Source: Cladosporium sp. IMV 00045 (Eukaryota > Ascomycota > Dothideomycetes > Cladosporiales > Cladosporiaceae). Taken from it: 28,760 bases of DNA. The DNA lies in the NCBI GenBank assembly GCA_001931905.2, contig MSJI02000493.1, positions 1 to 28,760 of the forward strand, read 5' to 3'. Shown here piece by piece: positions 10,773 through 18,239 of this stretch (the stretch's first letter is position 1; each line of letters starts with the position of its first letter). Both the position numbers and the translations under genes were made by a program. The notes under the pieces are model-generated. The model did not search any database. It was not told the origin of the DNA and was given only the letters and a program-made list of their open reading frames with translations.

Positions 10773-12312
10773 CAGCCAGCTCATGTCCGCGCATGCAGTA
10801 TTGCTTGCGCTTTGCAGCACTGAAACTCCCAAGCTCGCGCCTGCGCCAGGATTGCCCGTGTTGCAGATTTCCCTTGCCCATGGCCTCGGGACGTGTCGTG
10901 TCACTCACAGGAAACCGCTTTGTAGGATCGGGGCTTGCATCCGCCCGCTCCTTTGAGGACGCTGTGACATTCCTCAGACACGCCTTGTTGGCTGTCCGGG
11001 TCTTTCTGCCCGGGGAGTCCTTCCTGAAAGCCTGATATTACGATGCAGCTCCCCTCTCCTCTCCCCCCTTCAAGCCAACCCCGATCGATCTCGCCGTCCT
11101 GTGGTAAATGAAGTGCACCACCTCATGAGACGCCGCGGCACGACGCCCGTCAACTGCAATAACATCCCTCCTCCTACGGGCTGCTCCTCCACGTCCCCCA
11201 CAGTAGTATGGCAATCAGCCCACGCCCGCTCGACGTCCCACGCAACAGTGGCGCACAGCCTTGTGCAGATGTCCAGTGCATCCGACATCCAACGGCGTTG
11301 CGTGAGACGCAGCGTACTATATTAGCGATTCTTGGCCCTGCGAGCAGGAATGCTGACATGTGTGCATTCTCGCCAGCCCTGTGCGATTGTTAACTCCGAT
11401 GAGAGCGCGAGATTGTCCATGAGATGGTGCTGGGAACACAAAGCCCATCGAGCACCTCTCGTACGTATCGTTTACATTTGCCAGGCTGTGGAGTTTGGTC
11501 GAAACGTCTGGTATGTCAACAATGGGGTCTCGGCGCAGAGAGACGCTGGTGACTCGTCATCAATCTGTAATTATCCAAAAGCTCTATACTTTACCGACAC
11601 AATTCACCTACTGGTGCTTGCCATTTGTTTCATGCCGGCATTATTGCGACGGAGAAAACAAAAGTATCAAAATCTCCGAGGAGAATCGCAATTGGCGTCG
11701 ACATTCATACATGTAGGCCGCTGCACGCTTCATGTACCAAATTCCTTGATCAGAGCTTGCTTGAATCGCATGCCCTCGAGCGGAGTCTGACGAAGACATC
11801 AGATACGAATGTTTACTGCTTTTTGAACTTTTGTCGATGATCGATGTCCAAATGTACTCGGGTAAGAAAGACCAGGGCGCGGCGCTGGCTTCTTTGACTG
11901 CAGCCTGTTGTTCATTACGATCTCAATGTAAATCCAATGCGCTTCAAATAGTCTTGCGTGCTTGTCACAGACCCGGGGGACTGGCTTGTCTATTCGATCA
12001 AACTCTATGCTCCTTGAAAAAATTGGATAAGCATTATTTGGCACCATGATGACTGGTATCGCGTTCGCTGCAATTGATGAGGGTTTTGCAAGTAATTGAC
12101 CAATATGTTTGACCCCAATACTCACCGTGCAAGGAGCAGCAAGTCATTGAATTCTTTTACGAGGTTAGGTATTTTAGGTTTTGTCTCGACATTTAGAGTG
12201 GCTATTCATGTGACACTCTAGATAAGAACATACCTATTCAGACACACCTGGTACGATCTGTACGAAGTGTACTATATATGTATATGTAGACAGAAGAAGT
12301 TGATGGCCACGT

Positions 12313-12318
12313 CACGTG
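12313..12318. promoter_or_regulatory. CACGTG E-box palindrome
   Basis: A perfect CACGTG 254 bp upstream of the thioesterase ATG. This is the core site of fungal bHLH factors (Cbf1/Pho4 class). Occupancy is inferred only; a hexamer can occur by chance. Confidence 0.3.
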
Positions 12319-12571
12319 TCTCCAGGGCCTGGAATGCAACTAAATCGTGAGTACTACAGACGTAGACCTAGAAGGTCACACAAATGGTGTTCTTCTGCTC
12401 GTTATTCACAATAAGTCGTCGTACCGCACACCTTACCCATCACAGGTTGTTCATCCCCATCGACTTCTGTTGATCGCCAAGTTCACAACCCGCCAAGACA
12501 TTGTGAACCTCACTTGACATGCCCTCCCAACTCTGCCGGATCCCTCACAACGAACCGTACTCATCAACACA

Positions 12572-13554
12572 ATGGCTGCAGTAAAATTCGTCAGATCTGT
12601 ACGTAACAATCTAGTTGTCACTTAAATCCATGCCACAGTTTTGATCTAACCGAAAGATGTCCAGGTCTGGGAATCCTTTCGAGCCAACTCCGGTCTCGAA
12701 CCTCGGTAAGCGAACACTACCCTCAGCACGGATGGAATACCATTACTGACTACCACGCAGGCTTCTAGATGGCGTAGGCTACAGTCACTAAAACACGACA
12801 ATCCATAACACAGACTGATAAACGATTCCTCCCCAGCTCCGCGTAACAGCCGCTCGCCCGGGCACGGTGAACTTCGAGCTCGACATCAAGAAGGAACACA
12901 CCGTACGTTCTCCTAGGGCCCATCGCCATCTCGACGCCTCTCGCGAACCCAACGGGAGCATCCCTCAGTTGACAATGGAATCTCCCCACAGAACCGCCTC
13001 AACATCCTCCACGGCGGCACCCTCGCTTGCATGACCGATCTCGGCGGCTCCCTGGCCGTTGCGTCGCGCGGTCTCTTCGCTACGGGCGTTTCGACCGATC
13101 TCAGTGGTATATCAATCAACCCTTACACGACCAGTCTGATGGTTGTTGGACTTCCCTCGCAAAGACGTGAGAAATGCTGATTCGACCTTCTGCCTCGTAG
13201 TCACTTACCTTGCCTCCGGCGGCAAGATCGGCGATGTCATTCGCGCTGAGGTGACTTGTGATAAGTGTGCGTGTGACTTGAAGTTTTCTCGTTGAGATGT
13301 TGTGGGTTGGCGTATTGGGGCTGACTTTCTTCGGGATTTGTAGTTGGCAAGACGCTTGCGTACACTTCTATTCGGTTTATGAACGAGCAGCAAGAGCTCG
13401 TTGCGCGTGGAAGTCATACGAAGTGAGTTTTCTTCGTAACCCAACACGTGTGAGCACAGAATGCTAAGGTCAACACAGGTTCGTCGCGTTGGCGTGGAAG
13501 GATCCGCAGAACATCACCGAGGAGCTGTCGCCTAAGCCACAGAAGGCGCAGTAG
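12572..13554 (+). CDS. Hotdog-fold acyl-CoA thioesterase (Them2/Acot13 type)
   Basis: Predicted to hydrolyse acyl-CoA esters to free acid and CoA. Eight exons give 160 residues: 12572-12598, 12665-12705, 12761-12773, 12837-12902, 12992-13106, 13201-13266, 13344-13422 and 13479-13554. Every intron has a GT donor (GTACGT, GTAAGC, GTAGGC, GTACGT, GTATAT, GTGCGT, GTGAGT), an AG acceptor and a CTRAC-like branch. The sequence begins MAAVKFVRSVWESFRANSGL; the hotdog core has NRLNILHGGTLACMTDLGGS and later ATGVSTDLSVTYL. Asn50, the HGG at 56-58, Asp65 and Ser83 fall at the numbers reported for catalytic residues of human THEM2. Introns total 500 nt against 483 coding nt. Exon 3 is only 13 nt and encodes the LLDG loop expected at this point in fungal homologues. 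No clear targeting signal. It converges on the aquarius gene with 106 bp between stops. Confidence 0.9.
12761..12773 (+). other. 13-nt micro-exon of the thioesterase gene
   Basis: Lies between a CAG acceptor at 12758-12760 and a GTAGGC donor at 12774-12779. It completes the Arg codon begun in exon 2 and adds Leu-Leu-Asp-Gly. Skipping it would shift the frame, and the residues suit the family at this position. Confidence 0.8.
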
Positions 13555-13660
13555 GCCGCTTCTTCGGACGAATAGGAATTTCGAAAGTGTTTGCTATGAG
13601 AGAGATATATTGTACAAGTAAGGAAAGACGTAACATACACTTGTGAGGGTATCTACCAAT

Positions 13661-16600
13661 CTACATCAACCCAGCATCGCCCATTTCAACCTCTCTCTCT
13701 CCATCGACGACAAGATCCTCTTGAGGAGCTCCGTCACCCGCGTCCTCTTCCTCGTCATCATCATCTTCCACGTGCCCTTGCGCCTCCTGCTCAGCAGCAG
13801 GCAAACCCTGCCCATTGCGCTTCATATCCTCCACCTTCGCCTTTGTCATCTCAAAAACGTACTGGCCCAGGTGTTCGACGCCCTGCATCTCCGTGGCCGC
13901 GACCTCATCCTCCACGCCACGAGTGGCAGGGAACATCTCACCCGGAACGAGAGCAAGCGTGTTCTCGCGCGCGAAGAGGCCCTCAAAAGCCTGCCTCAGC
14001 TCCAGGCTACTTTCGAAAACCTCCCTGCGCCCGAAGACGTACAAGCCAAGTCTGGCGCGCGACAGCGCGACGGTCAGCCGGCGCAGGTCGCGCAGGTAGC
14101 CCGCGCTCTTGGTGCGCGTCAGCGAGAGGATGACGTAGTCGTTCTGCTCGCCCTGGTACTTGTCCACCGTGCCGACCCAGCCGGGCATGCCGAAGAGTCT
14201 GTTGCCTTTGCAGCGGTGGCCGAGGACGTCGCGGATCAGCGCTTTCTGGCCCGCGTACGTGGCCAGAATGCTGATTTTCGAGGCCGGGTAGCCGAGCAGC
14301 CGCATGTACTGGTAGAGGGCGACGGCGTACTCGGCTTCGCCCAGGTTCTGGATGAAGTGGGGGGAGGGCTCGGTTTCGCCTTGCTCTTTGTAGTCCGGCA
14401 CGTTGATGAATTGGAAGTCGTAGCGGAGGCCGGCGTTGGCGCGCTGGAAGGCTGGGTCGGTCGATGTTATGGGAAGGTTGCTCAGGTGGGGGTAGCGCCA
14501 TTTGTAGAGTGATGCGAGGGAGGGGCGCGCGCGACCCTGTGCGTCGAGCATGGTAAGCGGGACGCCGAGACGGACGAGGCGGAGGAAGAGCGACTGCTCG
14601 AGGTTGGCGTATGATTTGAATGCAGCGTTTTGTACAATCGGTGAGTTTTGCAGATGATCGCCGACGAGAACGACGCGCTTGAGGTTTTTTTCAACCAACT
14701 TGCCGTCTTTGCTGATCGTGGGCTCTTGCAGTGCAAGAGGGATAAAGTTTTCCACTTCGGTGAGCTGGGCGGCTTCTTCCATGATCACGTTGTCGTAGTG
14801 GAAGCCGAGCGCAGCGATTTCTTGTCGCCTCATCGCGGCATGTGTGGAAGTCATGGCGATGACACGAGCTTCCTTGACGAGGAGGTAATTGGCTTTGTCT
14901 CGCTGATTGCGTAAGATCTCGAAAGGTCGAATGTCCTCCAATTCCGCAAAGATACGACGAATGTGACGTTCGCAACCTCTGGCGGTCTCGATCAGGGCCT
15001 CACGAGTTGCATCAGGTGCGAAGAGCGGCTGAGGAGCGTCGGCGAAGAAGGCGTGGAAAGGGAATTGAGCCGCCACGTCTTCCGCAGCCTCAGAAGACTC
15101 TACAACTGCCCAAAAGCGTTTCCACAGAGGCTGCACGTAGACCTCGTCAAAGTAAGCGGCAGTCTCACAGCTGCTACCATGAGCACCTGGAGCGCTGATG
15201 GATGCCGCCAGTCTCTGAACTGAAGCCAAATCGATTGCAGCCTTTTCCATAAAGCTCTCTATTCTGCCAGCTTTGGAGAATGAGGCTTCGGTCTCAAGCT
15301 CCTCTTCGCCGTGGCCCAGTCTCAGCAAGTGACGTTCATCAATGTCTAGAGCTGTGATCTTCTGGAACAGCTGGTTCAAGGCCTGATTTGAATGTGCGAC
15401 AAGCAGCGTCCTCTGCTCCGGGAAATTGTGATATATGTTGCTAATGATCTGGGTGGCGACATCGGTTTTACCTGTTCCGGGAGGACCAACGACAAGACTG
15501 AGCCCCGGCTGTGTCCCGGCAGTGATGGCCTCAATCTGGGTGGGCGTGAATCGGACGGTGTTGGACTTCGGCGCATCGGCAGGGTAAGGCCCATTGTTGG
15601 GCGGATCGTAGGTGGCCACCTTCAGCGCTTCCACCGCTGGCGCATTCGACTCGGGTCCGGCAGGCACATCGCGCTTTCTCCTCTTTGCAGGCCGTGGGGC
15701 TGGCGCAGGCTCGGATGAAGTATATTCGAGCACATATGGAGGTGGGAAAGACCCGTCTCTAGTAGGGTCAGGCTCAATGGTCTTGCCAGAAAGCGACTCT
15801 ACCAAGTGCTGCCAGTCAACGAATGTGTCACGGAAATCGACACTCTTGAGCTTGTTCGGCAGCCTCTGGTAGCTCGCCGTGGCGGGGTCGCCGTATCCGA
15901 GAAAGACGTCCTGGAGCCAGTCGGGCAAAGGAACATCGGATACGACAAGATATTTGATGCTTTCAAGAACAGCCTTGAAATTGTTCTCGCGAGATCTACG
16001 ACGTACGACCAGGTTGAAACCATTCATCGCATCCCCCTTGGATCGCTCCTCGTCTTCCTTGTACGCAGAAGAGTCGAGGCGCAAAAGCAGTCTCCTCTGC
16101 TTAGGGCGGCTGAACTCGTCCTCACGCTGGTTGTTCTCGCGGCGAATCATCTTCCCTTGCTCGTCGAGTACGCTGATTATCTCTGCGCAACGCACAGCTT
16201 TGAGGCCGAGTTTTGCGACTTCTGCACTTGGACCAGTAGCAGAGTGTCCGTTGGTCAACGATCGATCGTCCGGTTGCACTGAAAGCAGAAACACCACGTC
16301 GCCTGTGCGAAGAGTTTCCCATTCTTTCCTGAGACCGGGTTGCAGCCTGCTCACATCAAGAATGACTTCGGACTTCACCTCCGCCGGAGAGTCTTCTCCA
16401 ACACGTGGGGGTAAAGCCTCGATCACTGCGGGCTTGCTGATCGGGATGGCCATGCGTGAGAATCCCTCAAACCTGGTAATTCCTGAAGCCTGCATTTTGG
16501 GTCTGAGACGCTTCACCGTGTCTTCGATGTGCTTGCGGATTTCGAAGAAGGCCTCGGATCTGTAAAGGACAAAGGATCGCCAGAGAAAATCACCAGCTGT

Positions 16601-17944
16601 CAGGTATTGCAGATTTACCTTGGGAATTGCCAATGGCCCGCTGCCGTCGTATCCGTCTGTTCTTAACAGGGTCTTGTCGTAAAGCACCTTTTCTGTAGGC
16701 ATTGTCGTCATGTTGCGAACGATGTCTGTGTAATACTCTTTGACTTCCACTGCTGACACCAACACATCCAAAAGAAAAGGTCGATCTTGCACCACCATCG
16801 ATTTCTCTGGGTACGAGGTTCGTAATCCTAGCTCTCTCATGACACCAAGGATATCGGCGTCTGACAAGACCTCGATGTGCCCCAAAAGCTCGTCTCGTTG
16901 AGCCATAAGTCCGAAGTTGGCCAGTATGAGGATCTTCAATTTCTCCGGATGCTGCTTGAGCGCCACCTTTTGCAGACTCGATATCCTAGCATCGTTGTCC
17001 TCATCGTGCTCTTGCTTGCTGAGCTGGCGCCCATTATGATCGTCAATCGGGAAGCTGGTATAGTGTGCCAGTAGCTCAATCATCTCTATGAGCAAACCAC
17101 TGTCTTCCTCCTGATACAAGGGCGATAGCTTTGCTGCCGAGATTATGCACAAGTCTTTGATGAGGATGTTCACATATCGCCTTGTTGGCAATTGCGACTG
17201 AAGGTCGCAGAGAAGTTCCACGAAGCGCTCGCAGTAACGCAGGTTTTCCTTTCGGCGGTCTCCAGAAACATCGGTGGAGTACAGGACATCCAAAAAGTCC
17301 AAGATCAAAGTGAACAGCCAGCTTCTCTCAAACCGTAGGCGCGCCTGCCCGGCAGCATCAGCCTGGTCAAACCTCTTACCAGCCGCTCTCCATGCCTTTT
17401 GTAATGCGTTGCTCTTTGCCAATAACTTTTCTCTCTCAATTTCGCTGTGCAGGTTGTGCCATATGGAGATAGAAACCAGCGGCGCGCATTCTTTGCGCAC
17501 CAGGCCAGAGTCGAGCGATTGGAAAGCACCGATGATGAAATCCAGCAGATGCGTGCGCGTTTTGATGTGCAATGAAGTATCGATGCTCATGTGCAAGACG
17601 CGTTTGAAGAAGCCAGGAAAGGCATCTGACCGATCGGTGAAGAGTGTCCAGACGGGTAGGTTCTCCCTCCTCTTCACGTTGACGAGAAGGGCCAACAGTA
17701 ATACATGCTGGTTCGATGCATCCTCGGTATATCCAGGCCAAAGGTAGCGTTCCAGACACTGCAATTGCTCGAGCAGCAGGAGTTGGTTGTAAGGGAAGCC
17801 CGAGGCCTCAAGCTTGTCGTATATCTCGTCCTTCACCACGTTCGGTAGGACCTTGGGCGACTTTGCGGCGAGCCATGTGTTGCGAGCAGTCTGAGCGAAT
17901 GGATTCTCTTCGCTCGTGAGATCCGCCACTGTTGGGCGCTGCAT
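13661..17944 (-). CDS. cwf11: Aquarius/Cwf11 intron-binding spliceosomal RNA helicase
   Basis: An SF1 helicase of the Upf1-like group. Aquarius sits in the spliceosome near the branch-point region and, in animals, also limits R-loops. The gene is one uninterrupted exon of 1,427 codons. The first half is the helical (armadillo-like) region, starting ...NPFAQTARNTWLAA. Helicase motifs run in order: I, GPPGTGKT at about 820-827, followed by HSNQALNQLF and LRLGHGEEELETE; II, MEEAAQ at about 1055; III, LVGDHLQNSPI near 1095; then GRARPSLASLYKWRYP, VDKYQGEQNDYVILSLTRT near 1262 and VALSRARLGLYVFGR near 1293. All catalytic residues look intact. The tail is acidic (DDDDEEEDAGDG). The ATG at 17944 is the first in frame; the frame stays open upstream only to a TTG at 18001. 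Cwf11 is the fission yeast name; budding yeast lacks an obvious equivalent. Confidence 0.95.
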   Translation of the reverse strand: MQRPTVADLTSEENPFAQTARNTWLAAKSPKVLPNVVKDEIYDKLEASGFPYNQLLLLEQLQCLERYLWPGYTEDASNQHVLLLALLVNVKRRENLPVWTLFTDRSDAFPGFFKRVLHMSIDTSLHIKTRTHLLDFIIGAFQSLDSGLVRKECAPLVSISIWHNLHSEIEREKLLAKSNALQKAWRAAGKRFDQADAAGQARLRFERSWLFTLILDFLDVLYSTDVSGDRRKENLRYCERFVELLCDLQSQLPTRRYVNILIKDLCIISAAKLSPLYQEEDSGLLIEMIELLAHYTSFPIDDHNGRQLSKQEHDEDNDARISSLQKVALKQHPEKLKILILANFGLMAQRDELLGHIEVLSDADILGVMRELGLRTSYPEKSMVVQDRPFLLDVLVSAVEVKEYYTDIVRNMTTMPTEKVLYDKTLLRTDGYDGSGPLAIPKVNLQYLTAGDFLWRSFVLYRSEAFFEIRKHIEDTVKRLRPKMQASGITRFEGFSRMAIPISKPAVIEALPPRVGEDSPAEVKSEVILDVSRLQPGLRKEWETLRTGDVVFLLSVQPDDRSLTNGHSATGPSAEVAKLGLKAVRCAEIISVLDEQGKMIRRENNQREDEFSRPKQRRLLLRLDSSAYKEDEERSKGDAMNGFNLVVRRRSRENNFKAVLESIKYLVVSDVPLPDWLQDVFLGYGDPATASYQRLPNKLKSVDFRDTFVDWQHLVESLSGKTIEPDPTRDGSFPPPYVLEYTSSEPAPAPRPAKRRKRDVPAGPESNAPAVEALKVATYDPPNNGPYPADAPKSNTVRFTPTQIEAITAGTQPGLSLVVGPPGTGKTDVATQIISNIYHNFPEQRTLLVAHSNQALNQLFQKITALDIDERHLLRLGHGEEELETEASFSKAGRIESFMEKAAIDLASVQRLAASISAPGAHGSSCETAAYFDEVYVQPLWKRFWAVVESSEAAEDVAAQFPFHAFFADAPQPLFAPDATREALIETARGCERHIRRIFAELEDIRPFEILRNQRDKANYLLVKEARVIAMTSTHAAMRRQEIAALGFHYDNVIMEEAAQLTEVENFIPLALQEPTISKDGKLVEKNLKRVVLVGDHLQNSPIVQNAAFKSYANLEQSLFLRLVRLGVPLTMLDAQGRARPSLASLYKWRYPHLSNLPITSTDPAFQRANAGLRYDFQFINVPDYKEQGETEPSPHFIQNLGEAEYAVALYQYMRLLGYPASKISILATYAGQKALIRDVLGHRCKGNRLFGMPGWVGTVDKYQGEQNDYVILSLTRTKSAGYLRDLRRLTVALSRARLGLYVFGRREVFESSLELRQAFEGLFARENTLALVPGEMFPATRGVEDEVAATEMQGVEHLGQYVFEMTKAKVEDMKRNGQGLPAAEQEAQGHVEDDDDEEEDAGDGAPQEDLVVDGEREVEMGDAGLM

Positions 17945-18235
17945 GGTTGGTGTTGTATGGCGTTGCAGGACGCCTCCCGCTCGTCGCAAATGATCATCCA
18001 ACGTCAGCGAGAGCTAGCTAGGTAGCGAGTTGATGTAGCCGTCCATCCATCACTTTCGAACTTTCGGTCGCGCGAGAAGAGCTGAGGTCCGAGCGTTGCA
18101 ACCCGCGCTTGACATGCATCTGCGCATTTGTTTTGAATCCACGCGCTCGCAGCTTGCGGGGAGAGTCTTGAATATAAACACAATCCATTCACTTTGAATA
18201 AAAGGGGGCATGAATACGAACAGCAGCATGGGGCT
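17945..18235. promoter_or_regulatory. Divergent promoter between the aquarius gene and the 18236 gene
   Basis: Only 291 bp separate the two start codons, so both promoters and leaders lie here. A TATAAA at 18173-18178 is oriented toward the plus-strand gene, 58 bp before its ATG. No comparable TATA element faces the aquarius gene. Sharing of control elements is inferred from the spacing. Confidence 0.6.
18173..18178 (+). promoter_or_regulatory. TATA-box candidate
   Basis: TATAAA 37 bp before the uORF start at 18210 and 63 bp before the main start at 18236. Position suits a fungal core promoter, though the transcription start itself is unknown. Confidence 0.45.
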
Positions 18236-18239
18236 ATGA
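18210..18239 (+). CDS. Nine-codon upstream ORF overlapping the next start codon
   Basis: ATG at 18210 opens a frame of nine codons (MNTNSSMGL) closed by TGA at 18237-18239. The stop overlaps the main ATG at 18236-18238 as ATGA, the arrangement used for termination-reinitiation in some eukaryotic and viral messages. Whether the transcript begins upstream of 18210 is not known; the TATA candidate at 18173 leaves only 37 bp, so the uORF may be included only in some transcripts. Confidence 0.35.
   Translation: MNTNSSMGL

Larger units (their letters stand above)
9489..12571. other. 3.1-kb divergent spacer between sfl1 and the thioesterase gene
   Basis: No gene is supported here. The first 900 bases are strongly purine-rich on the plus strand, so pyrimidine-rich in sfl1 sense, as expected of a long fungal promoter and leader. 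They contain a pentanucleotide tandem array (9911-9945). A CTG tract lies at 10751-10772. The remainder has mixed composition, short frames only, and no splice-linked coding series. Near the thioesterase start there is a palindromic CACGTG at 12313-12318. Long upstream regions are common for developmental regulators such as Sfl1-type factors; an unannotated non-coding RNA cannot be excluded. Confidence 0.55.

Noticed and set aside
10430..11035. 201-codon plus-strand frame in the sfl1 spacer
   Set aside because: It is inflated by a TGC repeat giving a Cys run, lacks any domain or splice support, and overlaps a minus-strand frame with a Gln run from the same repeat.
11799..12125. 108-codon minus-strand frame in the spacer before the thioesterase gene
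   Set aside because: No family resemblance, no promoter or splice context, and several plus-strand frames of similar length overlap the region.
17945..18001. Nineteen extra N-terminal codons on the aquarius gene
   Set aside because: The extension starts with TTG and has no ATG. The ATG at 17944 has a good fungal context and suits the family.
18194..18235. N-terminal extension of the 885-residue protein
   Set aside because: Starts at TTG; the first real ATG in this frame is 18236.
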